Origin: Desulfovibrio sp. UCD-KL4C
GTDB lineage: Bacteria; Desulfobacterota; Desulfovibrionia; Desulfovibrionales; Desulfovibrionaceae
DNA: 64,000 nucleotides
Direction of reading: 5' to 3'
NCBI RefSeq assembly: GCF_006210265.1
Contig: NZ_VCNC01000004.1
Location: forward strand, 1 to 64,000
Position 1 is the stretch's first letter. Each line of letters opens with the position of its first letter. The position numbers and the translations under genes were made by a program. Of this stretch, positions 9,165 to 18,355 are shown one piece after another. A model generated the notes under the pieces. The model did not search any database. It was not told where the DNA came from and saw only the letters and a program-made list of their open reading frames with translations.

Positions 9165-9342
9165 TTTTTTGGGCTGTTCCTTGAAAAAAAAGTGTTAATC
9201 TTACCTTTATTTAATAAATTAGCTTGATTAAAAAAAGATGGTTAGGTAAATATTTAATAAAATTATCTGTGTGAAGTGAATTTCATTCAATTTAAGGTGA
9301 TTTCCTTTAACACGCAACATATGTATTTCAACATTAAATAAT

Positions 9343-9771
9343 ATGAACAATCAAGACTGTATTTTTTGTAAGATCGTTGCCGGTGATATCCCTTGTTTTA
9401 AAATTTATGAAACTGAAAATATTTTAAGTTTTTTAGATATAGGGCCAGTTAATAAGGGCCATGCTCTGATTATCCCCAAAAAGCATTACAAAAATATTTG
9501 GGATTTTCCAGCTGATCTCGGGACGGAAATTATCACTGCTGAGCAAGTGGTTGGTGATGCGATTGTTAAGGCGACAAAAGCAGATGGAATGAATATTCTC
9601 ATGAACAATAACGCTGCCGCAGGGCAGCTGGTTTTTCATGCTCATTTTCATCTTATCCCTCGTTTTGAAAATGATGGCTTTAAACTTTGGGATCAAAGTG
9701 AGTACGGTAGTATGGATGAAGCTTTGGCTCTTGCCCAAAAGATAGAAAAAATGATAAAGTCAGTAAATTGA
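9343..9771 (+). CDS. HIT family nucleotide hydrolase
   Basis: This 142-aa histidine-triad protein has the catalytic HxHxH signature at H99-A-H101-F-H103 followed by LIPR. An N-terminal CIFCKI (C6, C9) and HALIIPKKHY give the zinc-site residues common in bacterial HIT proteins. Such enzymes hydrolyse purine nucleoside phosphoramidates or similar adducts. The physiological substrate is unknown. It sits alone, 120 bp upstream of an IHF/HU gene in the same direction. Confidence 0.92.
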   Translation: MNNQDCIFCKIVAGDIPCFKIYETENILSFLDIGPVNKGHALIIPKKHYKNIWDFPADLGTEIITAEQVVGDAIVKATKADGMNILMNNNAAAGQLVFHAHFHLIPRFENDGFKLWDQSEYGSMDEALALAQKIEKMIKSVN

Positions 9772-9891
9772 TAGTTAATTTATCCTAGAGATATCGTTTT
9801 AGCTAGTATTGCTACTGTAGATTATTACAGTGGATAACTTAAAAACCGCCGCCCCTGACCACACAGGGCCGGGGATACCGGAGGAGAGGAA

Positions 9892-10182
9892 ATGGCTAAC
9901 GGAAACACTCTTACTAAAGCCAGTGTAGTTGATTACATCTATGAGAAAACCGATCGAAATAGAGCGGAAATCAAAGATCTGGTTGAAAGCATCCTTGACA
10001 TTATGAAGCAGGCTATCAAAAGCGATCATGCAATGCTGGTCAGCGGTTTTGGAAAGTTTGAAGCTTATGACAAGAATGCAAGAAAAGGGCGCAACCCTCA
10101 GACAAATGAATCAATAACTTTGCCTGCGCGTAAAGTTGTTGTTTTCAGGCTTTCCCGCAAGTTCAGATCAGAACTGAACTAG
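9892..10182 (+). CDS. HU/IHF family DNA-binding protein (IHF alpha-like)
   Basis: This 96-aa nucleoid protein binds and bends DNA as a dimer. The conserved arm region GFGKFEAYDKNARKGRNPQTNE at about 56-77 and the final KVVVFRLSRKFR strand match the IHF/HU fold, with the RNPQT beta-arm tip. The N-terminus (LTKASVVDYIYEKT) is closer to IHF alpha than to HU. A strong GGAGGAGAGGA site precedes the ATG. A small CCCTG/CAGGG hairpin at 9853-9868 lies just before that site and could affect translation. Confidence 0.9.
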   Translation: MANGNTLTKASVVDYIYEKTDRNRAEIKDLVESILDIMKQAIKSDHAMLVSGFGKFEAYDKNARKGRNPQTNESITLPARKVVVFRLSRKFRSELN

Positions 10183-10231
10183 CAACTGTTTTTCAGCTGC
10201 TGGTAAGTGATCTGTATTTTACAATTGAATA

Positions 10232-10260
10232 AGGGTCCCGAATTAATAATTCGGGCCCCT
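10232..10260. terminator. Bidirectional terminator between the IHF-like gene and rlpA
   Basis: CCCGAATT at 10237-10244 pairs with AATTCGGG at 10248-10255, and outer G-C pairs extend it across one mismatch. It lies between convergent genes. Confidence 0.8.
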
Positions 10261-10276
10261 TAACTTGTTATTTATT

Positions 10277-11158
10277 CTACTCAGTAACAATGAATAAGTC
10301 TGAAAATTCATTTCTAAGAGAATTTAGAGCTTCTTCTGCTGAGCTGAGTGAATCAAAATGTCCTGCCTGAACTCTTATATAAGTTGCTCCGTTCACAGTG
10401 ACTTCCATCATTCTTGATTCATTGTAGCCTTCCTTACGAAGACCTTCCAGAATGGACTCAGCGCGGGCCTGTTCGCTAAACGAACCAACTTGGATGAAGT
10501 AGCTTGCATCCTGTGCAGGTGTTTCTATCGTAAAAGTAGGTGCCGTTGCAGTTTTAGTTGCAGGTTCAGCCAGTACCGTTTCATCCAGTATTGTGGAAGT
10601 TAGCGGTGCCGCAGTTGAAGCTACAATTTCCGATGCGCTTATCGGTTCCGCATTAACATCGTTAATAGCGCGGAGTTCTACGTTGGTAATGCCTTTATTG
10701 CTGATTCCAAGTTTTGATGCGGCTGCATAGGAAAGATCTATAATTCTTCTGTCCGGGTCAGCAAAAGGTCCGCGGTCGTTAACGCGTACAATTACTTTTT
10801 TGCCTGTCTGAATGTCGGTCACTTCCACCATGCTACCCATAGGCAGAGTTCTGTGCGCTGCGGTCATCGCATACATATTATATGTTTCCCCGTTGGCGGT
10901 AGTGCGGCCATGAAAATCATCTCCATACCACGATGCAAGGCCGACAGCTTTATAGCCCTTGGAGGTGAGGTGCGGTACGTAAGTTCGTCCGTCAATTGTG
11001 TAAGGATCAATTTTCAGCACCGGATTAACGGTGTTAGGAGTATCCCGGTGTACAATTTTAGGCTGTCCAAGCGGCCTTGAAGAGTGGATTACTTTCTTGG
11101 CACAACCTACTGTAAAAAGAAGTAGTAGCGCAGAAAGACAGACAATCAATTTTTTCAT
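10277..11158 (-). CDS. rlpA: RlpA-like septal lytic transglycosylase lipoprotein with SPOR domain
   Basis: This 293-aa outer-membrane lipoprotein has a signal peptide ending in the lipobox LFTVGC (lipidated C19). The double-psi beta-barrel RlpA domain follows at about residues 75-165, with GLASWYGDDFHGRTTANGE and RVNDRGPFADPDRRIIDLS, the latter carrying the catalytic-type Asp region. A Thr/Ala-rich linker then leads to a C-terminal SPOR domain at about 218-290 (SYFIQVGSFSEQARAESIL). SPOR domains bind denuded septal glycan, so it should act at the division site, cleaving naked glycan strands. The next gene upstream on the same strand is another envelope lipoprotein, but a terminator separates them. 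Confidence 0.92.
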   Translation of the reverse strand: MKKLIVCLSALLLLFTVGCAKKVIHSSRPLGQPKIVHRDTPNTVNPVLKIDPYTIDGRTYVPHLTSKGYKAVGLASWYGDDFHGRTTANGETYNMYAMTAAHRTLPMGSMVEVTDIQTGKKVIVRVNDRGPFADPDRRIIDLSYAAASKLGISNKGITNVELRAINDVNAEPISASEIVASTAAPLTSTILDETVLAEPATKTATAPTFTIETPAQDASYFIQVGSFSEQARAESILEGLRKEGYNESRMMEVTVNGATYIRVQAGHFDSLSSAEEALNSLRNEFSDLFIVTE

Positions 11159-11337
11159 TTGTTCCTCCGGAAAAGCAAAAAAGTTATTTCCAATGTGCAG
11201 CTTAACTGATCTTATTCAGGACAAAGGTTTATGTTTCATAATTGCTGTATCTACTTAAGTCCAGCCTGACAGACTACGTTTTATCTTATTTGCATAAAAA
11301 TTTAAGTTTATAGTATTGTACGGCTATAAAATAAAGA

Positions 11338-11369
11338 AACCCGGTTTCCGTTAAACGAAAACCGGGTTT
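11338..11369 (-). terminator. Intrinsic terminator of the LysM lipoprotein gene
   Basis: A 14-bp stem with one wobble-type mismatch (AAACCCGGTTT...AACCGGGTTT) is followed on the minus strand by a T-rich stretch. It lies 29 bp after the LysM stop codon. Confidence 0.85.
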
Positions 11370-11397
11370 TACCTGCAGAATAAAAGCTATCTTCTAA

Positions 11398-11868
11398 TTA
11401 GAGATAACCGAGAGCTGCTTTAATTTCACCTGGAACAACTGCGTCCTGTTTAGGATCAAGAGCTTTCCATGAAGCACCTGCTTCTTTGCGAGCAGCTTTA
11501 ACTTCGTCAAGGCTGTAGCCTGTACGAGGAACTTCAAGAGTCTGTCCTGCATAAATCAGGTCAGGGTTCTTGATCTGGTCTCTGTTTGCTTTATAAATGA
11601 GTGGCCACATGAAAGGGTCATTGTAAACCTGCTGGTATTCAGCGATCCACCACAGACATTCACCTTTTGTAACAACATGGGAAGTAGGAAGTTTACTGTA
11701 TTCAGCTTCATAAATTTCCATAGGAGTCGGTGGGACTGCTTGATCTTCAGTAACTACAACTTCAGTTTCTTCAACAACAACTACATCATCCTGGGCAACC
11801 TGTTTTTTAGCACAGCCTACTGACAACATCAGGCAAAAAACTGCGGCTAGCAAAATAAGCTTTTTCAT
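11398..11868 (-). CDS. LysM-domain lipoprotein
   Basis: This peptidoglycan-associated lipoprotein of 156 aa runs from the preferred start at 11868. The open frame extends 13 codons further upstream, but GAGGAGG lies at the right distance before the ATG of MKKLILL, which opens a proper signal peptide ending in the lipobox LSVGC (C19). An acidic Val/Glu linker follows. The LysM fold is at about residues 60-115 (SHVVTKGECLWWIAEYQQVYNDP...IKNPDLIYAGQTLEVPR). It probably anchors to murein and organises other envelope proteins. It is transcribed after the 256-aa gene at 11928-12698. Confidence 0.88.
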   Translation of the reverse strand: MKKLILLAAVFCLMLSVGCAKKQVAQDDVVVVEETEVVVTEDQAVPPTPMEIYEAEYSKLPTSHVVTKGECLWWIAEYQQVYNDPFMWPLIYKANRDQIKNPDLIYAGQTLEVPRTGYSLDEVKAARKEAGASWKALDPKQDAVVPGEIKAALGYL

Positions 11869-11927
11869 TTTAGAGGCCTCCTCTACAAGATAAGAATTTA
11901 AACACATTTTCTTTAATTTCAGTTGAG

Positions 11928-12698
11928 TTAAACTTTAACTCTTTTCATCCAGTTATCAACTATTTCTTTTTCTTGCAATACTTTGTGATTTTTTGGGTTT
12001 AATTTATATGCCTGCTTTGTTGCATCAATAGCTTTTTCCATCCATCCGCCAAGTCTTAAGCTTTTGGCCGCAAGAACATAAAGCATTTCAGGCTCTTCTG
12101 TGTAGATTGTATCTACAAGGTAATCGTATTCATCACGAAATACTTCTCTTATAAGATGATTTTGTGAGTAAATCAGCCTTCCTAGCAATGCATTTTCTTT
12201 ATGGTCTTTAAGAAATATTGGCAAAAGTTTTCTGCATCTGGCTATAATAAATCTGATGCGGCTAATTTCACGTTCCATACTTTCTTCAGTCTGTTCTACA
12301 ACCTGAACAAAATCCTGTCCGATTGAAGATTCCGGCAGAGCAATATCTTTTCCTCTAAGGTTGGAAAAAAGAGGGGCATAATTTAAATTCTGGTAAGCAT
12401 CCTCTCTGAGCTTGAAGGCTTCATGGAAAATATACCCAAGCCCCCAATCCAGAAATCTGCCGGACAGCGGATCTCCAGGTGTATTGCGGAAAAGCAAATG
12501 GGAAGTGTCTTTGAGCCTCCAAAGAAGACCTTTATTCATTGCTGTTCCGATCAAATCATTTAGAACTTCAAAACTTACGCTGCGTTCCCTGTCGAAAGTT
12601 TCAAATTGTTCTTCGAGAGCACTGCCTGCCAGACAGAAATCTCTAAATGTGTCGCGAACAAATTCCGGCATTTTAGCCTGTATCCATGAGTTGGACAT
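11928..12698 (-). CDS. Conserved protein of unknown function with a C-terminal TPR-like end
   Basis: This soluble protein of 256 aa has no signal peptide. Most of it is helical and I do not recognise a family. The C-terminal 50 residues (MLYVLAAKSLRLGGWMEKAIDATKQAYKLNP) read as one tetratricopeptide-like helix pair. It sits 24 bp downstream of the Lon-related protease and upstream of the LysM lipoprotein, all on the minus strand, so one transcript is likely. A link to protein quality control or the envelope is conjecture from that order. Confidence 0.7.
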   Translation of the reverse strand: MSNSWIQAKMPEFVRDTFRDFCLAGSALEEQFETFDRERSVSFEVLNDLIGTAMNKGLLWRLKDTSHLLFRNTPGDPLSGRFLDWGLGYIFHEAFKLREDAYQNLNYAPLFSNLRGKDIALPESSIGQDFVQVVEQTEESMEREISRIRFIIARCRKLLPIFLKDHKENALLGRLIYSQNHLIREVFRDEYDYLVDTIYTEEPEMLYVLAAKSLRLGGWMEKAIDATKQAYKLNPKNHKVLQEKEIVDNWMKRVKV

Positions 12699-12722
12699 AG
12701 GAGGTTCCTATACTTTAATTAT

Positions 12723-15164
12723 TTATATTGATTTGCATTCCGATCTGCGTGCTATTTCGGCAAGCTCGGCAAGTCGGTCATCAGCTTTACGGTATAAAGA
12801 TCCTAAAGGAAATTTTTTACCGTGGCCGATTTTACCAATTTTAACGCCTGTCAGGATCGACAAAGCTTCTTCAATGGTTTTTACCGGATAAATGTGGAAT
12901 TTATCCTGCTCGACAGCTTCGACAACTTCGTGCCTGAGCATAAGGTTTACTACATTATCAGCCGGAATCAAAACACCTTGGTTACCGCTGAATCCCCTTC
13001 GGCGGCAGACTTCATAGAATCCTTCTATTTTCCGGTTAACACCGCCTACAGCCATGATAGAACCTGTCTGACTGACTGCTCCGGTGAATGCGTAGTTAAA
13101 TTTAATCGGTACCCCTGAAAGGGCCGAAAGCAGTGTCGCCAGTTCTGCGCCGGATGCGGAGTCGCCTTCGATTCCGGCGTAGCTTTGTTCAAAACAAAGA
13201 CTTCCGGTTAGAACAATGGGTTTGTCCTGTGCGAAAAGCCCGACAAGGTAGCTTTTAATGATCATCATACCTTTAGTGTGAATGGGGCCACCCATGCGCG
13301 CTTCACGCTCAAGGTCGATAATTCCGCCATGACCTACGCCGACGGTACATGAAATCTGATGTGGCAGGCCGAATTCGTAGTCGCCGAACATAGTTACGGA
13401 CAACCCATTGGCGCGGCCGACGCCCTCACCAGATGTTTCTACTTTAATAACTTCACGGTCATATTCGGTCATGAACTCATCTTCGTAAAGATTTGATCTG
13501 TAATCGCGCATTGCTATAGCTTCATTTAATGACTTGTGGTCAACGATTTTTTTACCGTCAAGCACTGCTAAAGCGGATGCTTCAACCATTACTTCTTTCA
13601 TGAACGGGATACCTAGTGAAATTCTTTTCTGGTCTTCCGCAAGTCTGCTTGAGTAGTCTACTAAACCTGCAAGAGCTTCTCGGCTGAACGGGGTAAGCTT
13701 AGTATCATAAATAACTTTTCCCAGTACTTCAACAAAGCGGCGGATATTAGCAGCATTTCTATCTGCAGTAAGCTGCATGTGAGCTTTAAGCTTAAAATAT
13801 TTTCCGAATCTTTCATCATTATAAAGCAGGATCTCATAAGTTTCTTCAGAACCAATTAAAATAACGGTTAATTCAAGTGGGATAGGTTCAGGCTCAAGCG
13901 ATTTTGTCCGGATCTGATCACCGTCACCTGGATCTTCCAGTTTTGCTTTGCCGGTGCGCAATGCTCTAAGCAGTCCTTCCCAAGAAGAAGGATTTGTTAG
14001 AACATCTTCAGCATACATTATGAGGTAACCGTGGTTAGCCTTATGAATGGCTCCGGCTCTGATAAGAGTAAAATCTGTATACAGGGCACCCATTTCAGAT
14101 TCGCGGTCAATGCTGCCGAGAAGATTAAAAGCAGTCGGATGATCAGCCATAACGACAGGAGCGCCCTTCGTAGTACTGTTATCAACCAGAAGATTAACAT
14201 CAAAGCGTGAAAAAAGATCTTCAATAGGAGAAGAGTCAGGAAGATGCAATCCTGTAGGCAAAGCTACAGGCTGGGCATCTTTAGCCATAAATAAGTCAAT
14301 GTTGTCGAGCAGTTCTTCTTCAACATCTTGCAGGTATGTTTTAATTTTTTCATACTGGTTAAAATTTTTATGCAGCGGAGCCATGATATCTTTTAGCAAT
14401 TCTTTTGCAGAGTCCTGATGAAGTTTGCGCTCATCTTTACGGAACCCTTCTTCAGTTTTGCTTATTTGGCGTAGAATAGTCGTAACTTCTGCAAGAAGAT
14501 CATCTGCCGAGTTGCGAAGAGTTTTTTTAAGATCTTGATCAAGTCTTTCAAATTCTTCATCGGTTAAAATGCGGCCTTCAATGAGCGGGATTAATGTCAG
14601 CCCGTCATGATCGTCTACTTCAAGACTGAAACCATTTTTTTTTGCGAGTTCTTCCATGTCGGAGACCAGATCATCACGTTCATCTTGAAATGTTCGTGAA
14701 ATCCGTTCATGAGCTTTCAAATGTGGCTCGCGCTCAAACCATGCCGGAAGTTTTTCTTTAATAAGTGTAACTGCGTCAGACAGCGTTATTTTAAACTTTT
14801 TACCGTTACCTGCGGGCAAAGAAACTGCGATAGGCTTATCTTCATCAGCAAAATTATATAAATAAAGTTGATCTGGAGGGACAGGCTGCTTGGAGGCTCT
14901 CAGTTCAAAATATTCACGGGCGAAATAACTTCTACCTAAATTTGATTCACCTGAAAGATATACGTTGTGACAGCTTCCTGAAATGGCTAGAGCCATCCTG
15001 AAAGCTTGTAATGCTCTAGGCTGAAAAGGGTCGTATGCCCCCGTCGTAATGGGGATTTCTGAGCTGTCGGTATACTGGATTTTTTCCGGATCCAGTTTTG
15101 ATCTAAGCTTTGATGGCGATAGCTGTTTTGCAGTCATATAATTGTGTTTTTCCTGTATATTCAA
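12723..15164 (-). CDS. Lon-related ATP-dependent protease (YcbZ/LonH type)
   Basis: This 813-aa cytoplasmic protease couples an N-terminal AAA-like ATPase to a C-terminal S16 Lon protease domain. The P-loop reads GESNLGRS at about residues 70-77. Arg replaces the usual Lys, which I recall as normal for the Lon-related branch. A coiled-coil insert covers about 130-300. The catalytic dyad is visible: S669 in GDSASG and K712 in VGGVNRKIEG, exactly 43 residues apart as in Lon. There is no N-terminal LAN substrate domain, unlike LonA. The start is uncertain: ATG at 15164 has no clear ribosome site, and the ATG nine codons in is the alternative. The gene diverges from the atp operon. Confidence 0.9.
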   Translation of the reverse strand: MNIQEKHNYMTAKQLSPSKLRSKLDPEKIQYTDSSEIPITTGAYDPFQPRALQAFRMALAISGSCHNVYLSGESNLGRSYFAREYFELRASKQPVPPDQLYLYNFADEDKPIAVSLPAGNGKKFKITLSDAVTLIKEKLPAWFEREPHLKAHERISRTFQDERDDLVSDMEELAKKNGFSLEVDDHDGLTLIPLIEGRILTDEEFERLDQDLKKTLRNSADDLLAEVTTILRQISKTEEGFRKDERKLHQDSAKELLKDIMAPLHKNFNQYEKIKTYLQDVEEELLDNIDLFMAKDAQPVALPTGLHLPDSSPIEDLFSRFDVNLLVDNSTTKGAPVVMADHPTAFNLLGSIDRESEMGALYTDFTLIRAGAIHKANHGYLIMYAEDVLTNPSSWEGLLRALRTGKAKLEDPGDGDQIRTKSLEPEPIPLELTVILIGSEETYEILLYNDERFGKYFKLKAHMQLTADRNAANIRRFVEVLGKVIYDTKLTPFSREALAGLVDYSSRLAEDQKRISLGIPFMKEVMVEASALAVLDGKKIVDHKSLNEAIAMRDYRSNLYEDEFMTEYDREVIKVETSGEGVGRANGLSVTMFGDYEFGLPHQISCTVGVGHGGIIDLEREARMGGPIHTKGMMIIKSYLVGLFAQDKPIVLTGSLCFEQSYAGIEGDSASGAELATLLSALSGVPIKFNYAFTGAVSQTGSIMAVGGVNRKIEGFYEVCRRRGFSGNQGVLIPADNVVNLMLRHEVVEAVEQDKFHIYPVKTIEEALSILTGVKIGKIGHGKKFPLGSLYRKADDRLAELAEIARRSECKSI

Positions 15165-15415
15165 ATCTTGAGCATGAGCTCATAGGCTTATGTTTACTTT
15201 GTTACGGAAGAATTGTCACTTGGCATAAGCAAGCAAGTTTGTGAAAAAAAATACAAGTAATTCTGTAAATATAACTTTCATCAGTTGGAGATTGCATGAA
15301 CGAGTGGGATTTATATCAAAAATACATTTGTTTAGATGTTGCAGTGACAGGTTGTAACTGTTTTTTTTAAATGTAAAAAAAACTTCTAAAAACAATGCTT
15401 TTTGTAAAGAATTCG

Positions 15416-15445
15416 TTGACGCACATCAAAAGATTGTGCTAGACG
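15416..15445 (+). promoter_or_regulatory. Possible promoter of the atpZ-I-B-E operon
   Basis: TTGACG at 15416-15421 is a good -35 box. An 18-bp spacer leads to TAGACG at 15440-15445, a poor -10. The predicted start would fall on the Rex-like palindrome at 15454-15471. The rest of the 358-bp lon/atp divergent region is AT-rich, with a weaker Rex-like half-match at 15239-15256. Confidence 0.4.
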
Positions 15446-15453
15446 AAACTCAC

Positions 15454-15471
15454 TTGTGAAGGTTTGCGCAA
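15454..15471. promoter_or_regulatory. Candidate Rex operator in front of the ATP synthase genes
   Basis: TTGTGAA-GGTT-TGCGCAA matches the Rex consensus TTGTGAA-N4-TTCACAA at 12 of 14 positions (full left half, 5 of 7 on the right). It lies 52 bp before the AtpZ start and just after the possible promoter. Rex is encoded 2.1 kb downstream. NADH would release the repressor. Confidence 0.6.
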
Positions 15472-15522
15472 GGTCTGTTTGCGCCACAAGCCACATCTCA
15501 AGTTGACAGGAAAAGTAGAACA

Positions 15523-15795
15523 ATGTTCGCGTTTAAAGGAAATAAAGAGGCTCTTGATCTACTCGGCAATGCCGCGACAATCGGAATCCATCTTGTTTGT
15601 TCTACTTTTGTTGGGATGGCTATGGGGTGGTATTTAGATAAATGGTTGGGAACAAAGCCTTGGTTTCTTCTTATTTTCTTGTTATTTGGGATTGTCGCCG
15701 GCTTCAAGAATGTTTACGACGAAGTCCAGCGCATCTTAAAAAAGGATCAGGGGATAGGTCCTAAAAATGACGATGAAAATAAACCAAAAGATTGA
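15523..15795 (+). CDS. AtpZ/AtpI-family small membrane protein
   Basis: This 90-aa inner-membrane protein has two transmembrane helices (about 20-42 and 48-66) separated by the conserved LDKWLGTKPW turn, then a charged tail. The family accompanies F1Fo operons and is linked to c-ring assembly and to Mg2+ or Ca2+ handling. It is the first gene of the Fo operon, and its last 29 bp overlap the next gene. Confidence 0.88.
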   Translation: MFAFKGNKEALDLLGNAATIGIHLVCSTFVGMAMGWYLDKWLGTKPWFLLIFLLFGIVAGFKNVYDEVQRILKKDQGIGPKNDDENKPKD

Positions 15796-16192
15796 AACAT
15801 TTCTCCACAGGCGAGGCTTTACTCATCCGGACGTACGCAGTTTGGTACGCAATCAATTGTATCTTACTGCCGGAGCATGTTTTTTTGCTGCTGTAGCCTT
15901 CGGGTTTGCCCCATGGGCATTGGCTTTAGCAGCCGGAACAACTCTGACTACGTTCAATTTCTGGTCGCTGGCTAAATTTGGTCAGCATCTGGCGTATATG
16001 CGCAGGGGCGCGGTGGTGTCTTTGCTGGTTCGTTTCTACGGACGGATGATCTTAACCGGACTGGTCATTTATGGACTTATAGTCTGGGGGCAGTGTTCAA
16101 TCACAGCTCTTTTGATCGGGCTCAGTTCCGTAGTAGTGAATGCAATATTTTGGGGCGTTGCCGGGTTTCGGCAAAAAGTGAAGGAGGCATAA
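15767..16192 (+). CDS. atpI: ATP synthase subunit I (AtpI)
   Basis: This 141-aa protein has about four membrane helices (near 29-47, 47-68, 84-103 and 107-132). It is an assembly factor for the c-ring of the F-type ATP synthase. The start overlaps the AtpZ-like gene by 29 bp, which suggests translational coupling. An alternative ATG lies two codons in. Its 3' end carries the AAGGAGG ribosome site of atpB. Confidence 0.85.
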   Translation: MTMKINQKIETFLHRRGFTHPDVRSLVRNQLYLTAGACFFAAVAFGFAPWALALAAGTTLTTFNFWSLAKFGQHLAYMRRGAVVSLLVRFYGRMILTGLVIYGLIVWGQCSITALLIGLSSVVVNAIFWGVAGFRQKVKEA

Positions 16193-16197
16193 GGATC

Positions 16198-16884
16198 ATG
16201 GCTGCAGGGTTACCACATCCATTAATATTTATGACAGAGCTGAACAATGCGCTGGGAACTCATATTCCCATCCATGTATGGTATACATGGGTCGCAATGA
16301 TCATTCTGTTCTCTATCGGATTTCTAGTTTCCAGAAAACTTAGTCTCGTGCCGGGAGGTCTTCAAAATCTTGTCGAGATAATTGTCGGCGGGCTAGAAGA
16401 TTTTGTCGTCTCGAACATCGGTGAAAGTGGACGTACAGTCTTCCCTTTCATGTGTACTTTGTTTGTTTATATCCTTGTTATGAACCTTTTAGGCCTTGTC
16501 CCCGGATGTGACGCTCCTACTGCGAACGTCAACACCAATGCGGCAATGGCTGTTTGTACTTTCCTTTATTATAACTACATCGGTATCAAGCGCCACGGTT
16601 TCGGATACATTAAACATTTTATGGGTCCGGTTCCAGCTCTTGCTCCGTTGATGTTTATCATTGAAATAGTTTCGCACATTTCTCGTCCGCTTTCACTTAC
16701 CTTACGTCTGTTTGGTAATATCCGCGGTGAAGAAATTGTTCTCGTACTACTGTTTATGCTTGCTCCTGTAGTTTCTACCTTGCCTATGTACTTTTTGTTC
16801 ATACTAGCTAAGGTAATCCAGGCGTTCATCTTCTTCATGCTTACCATGATTTACTTGAAGGGCTCTCTGGAACATGCTCATTAG
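16198..16884 (+). CDS. atpB: ATP synthase subunit a
   Basis: This 228-aa Fo subunit forms the ion half-channels of the ATP synthase. The ATG at 16198 is chosen because AAGGAGG lies at 16181-16187 and the protein then begins [17 protein letters not shown], although the frame is open further upstream. The essential arginine is within [15 protein letters not shown], the signature of helix 5. Five to six membrane helices are visible. The gene lies 5 bp after atpI and 76 bp before atpE. Confidence 0.95.
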   Translation: MAAGLPHPLIFMTELNNALGTHIPIHVWYTWVAMIILFSIGFLVSRKLSLVPGGLQNLVEIIVGGLEDFVVSNIGESGRTVFPFMCTLFVYILVMNLLGLVPGCDAPTANVNTNAAMAVCTFLYYNYIGIKRHGFGYIKHFMGPVPALAPLMFIIEIVSHISRPLSLTLRLFGNIRGEEIVLVLLFMLAPVVSTLPMYFLFILAKVIQAFIFFMLTMIYLKGSLEHAH

Positions 16885-16900
16885 AGTTATTGAGCACTAA

Positions 16901-17284
<384 letters not shown>

Positions 17285-17303
17285 TTTTTGATTGGAAATA
17301 TTT

Positions 17304-17332
17304 AAGGAGGTCTGCGGACCTCCTTTTTTTTG
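17304..17332 (+). terminator. Strong terminator of the Fo operon
   Basis: A 9-bp stem, AAGGAGGTC with GACCTCCTT, has a TGCG loop and runs into a T-tract. It closes the operon after atpE, so the F1 genes must be elsewhere. Confidence 0.95.
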
Positions 17333-17338
17333 TTACCA

Positions 17339-17356
17339 TTGTTAAATTTTTCACAT
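17339..17356. promoter_or_regulatory. Candidate Rex operator upstream of rex
   Basis: TTGTTAA-ATTT-TTCACAT matches the Rex palindrome at 12 of 14 positions. It lies about 270 bp before the rex start, directly after the atpE terminator, and fits autoregulation. The remaining part of this 342-bp gap is AT-rich and holds no other clear signal. Confidence 0.5.
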
Positions 17357-17626
17357 GATTTTAAGCTTTTCGCATAAGGCATAAGTTTATAACATCTTGT
17401 AATTTAAGAATAAATAAAAAAAATAGTTTTGGGGGTATCGGAAACGGACTGCTATAGTATATAGTCTTTTTTCGACTGAAAGTGGTTACTATTGGAAATT
17501 GTGATTAATCCGTTAATAATTTAAAACCAGATAAGCTAAGGTTGTTATTGAATAAGGCTTTTGCTGTCTGAGATTCCAACATTTTATTTTCATGGCTATG
17601 CGGGACATGAAAAATAGGTACTTATT

Positions 17627-18256
17627 GTGAAAACCCAGAATATCCCCAAAGCGACAATCAAACGGCTCGCAGTTTACATACAAGTTCTTACAGGCCTTAA
17701 GCGTGATGGCGTTGAAGTTGTTTCATCAGAGAAACTAGCTCGCGCTTGTTCAGTAAATCCTTCCCAGATTCGTAAAGATTTAGCCTATTTTGGAGAATTC
17801 GGCGTGCGCGGTGTCGGTTATTATGTGCACGAACTGATTGCTTCAATTAAACATTCTCTTGGCGTTGATCGAGTTTGGGGTTGTGCTCTTGTCGGAGTTG
17901 GCAACCTTGGACGTGCTTTGCTTCGTCATAAAGAGTTTGCTTTAAGAGGCTTTTCCATCAGGGCTGCATTTGATTGCGATCCTTATAAAATCGGTGAAAT
18001 TGTCTCAGGTCTTGAAGTTGTATGTACGCGCCAGCTGAAAAGCAGAGTAGATGAACTAGGGCTTGAAATAGGAATTATTTCTACGCCTCCTGAAAGAGCC
18101 CAAAGAGCAGCCAATTACCTTGTTGAAGGTGGCCTCAAAGGGATTGTTAATTTTGCACAGGCAAGAATTCAAGTTCCCAAAGAAATCACTGTTGAATATG
18201 TAGATTTTACACATCATTTTTATTCAGTAGCATTTAATGTCAGTTCTGCTGACTAA
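17627..18256 (+). CDS. rex: Redox-sensing transcriptional repressor Rex
   Basis: This 209-aa homodimeric repressor senses the NADH/NAD+ ratio. The winged helix at about residues 1-80 includes LARACSVNPSQIRKDLAYFGEFGVRGVGY, the Rex recognition region. The Rossmann NAD(H) domain starts with ALVGVGNLGRALLRH near residue 90. The C-terminal swap helix (VEYVDFTHHFYSV) is present. The GTG at 17627 gives the standard N-terminus. The placement next to the Fo operon and the palindromes at 15454 and 17339 fit control of energy metabolism and of itself. Confidence 0.95.
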   Translation: MKTQNIPKATIKRLAVYIQVLTGLKRDGVEVVSSEKLARACSVNPSQIRKDLAYFGEFGVRGVGYYVHELIASIKHSLGVDRVWGCALVGVGNLGRALLRHKEFALRGFSIRAAFDCDPYKIGEIVSGLEVVCTRQLKSRVDELGLEIGIISTPPERAQRAANYLVEGGLKGIVNFAQARIQVPKEITVEYVDFTHHFYSVAFNVSSAD

Positions 18257-18292
18257 CAAGCTGTAGAATAATTTCTCAAAGATCTTTTCTGT

Positions 18293-18330
18293 GAGAAAGC
18301 CCTCAAGGCATATGTCTTGAGGGCTTTCTC
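18293..18330. terminator. Convergent hairpin between rex and the NtrC-type gene
   Basis: A perfect 15-bp stem (18293-18307 with 18316-18330) with an 8-nt loop lies between two convergent genes. Neither side has a strong T-run, so it is probably a shared, imperfect intrinsic terminator. Confidence 0.75.
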
Positions 18331-18355
18331 TGGTTGGGATAAAATTTGATGAGAA

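Noticed and set aside
11869-11907. N-terminal extension of the LysM protein
   Set aside because: It contains the ribosome site of the internal ATG and would bury the signal peptide.
12412-12891. 159-codon open frame on the plus strand
   Set aside because: Shadow across the 256-aa gene and the end of the Lon-related gene; Ser/Arg-rich with no start site.
15239-15256. Further Rex site in the lon/atp gap
   Set aside because: The left half is perfect, but the right half matches only 4 of 7, inside an A-run.
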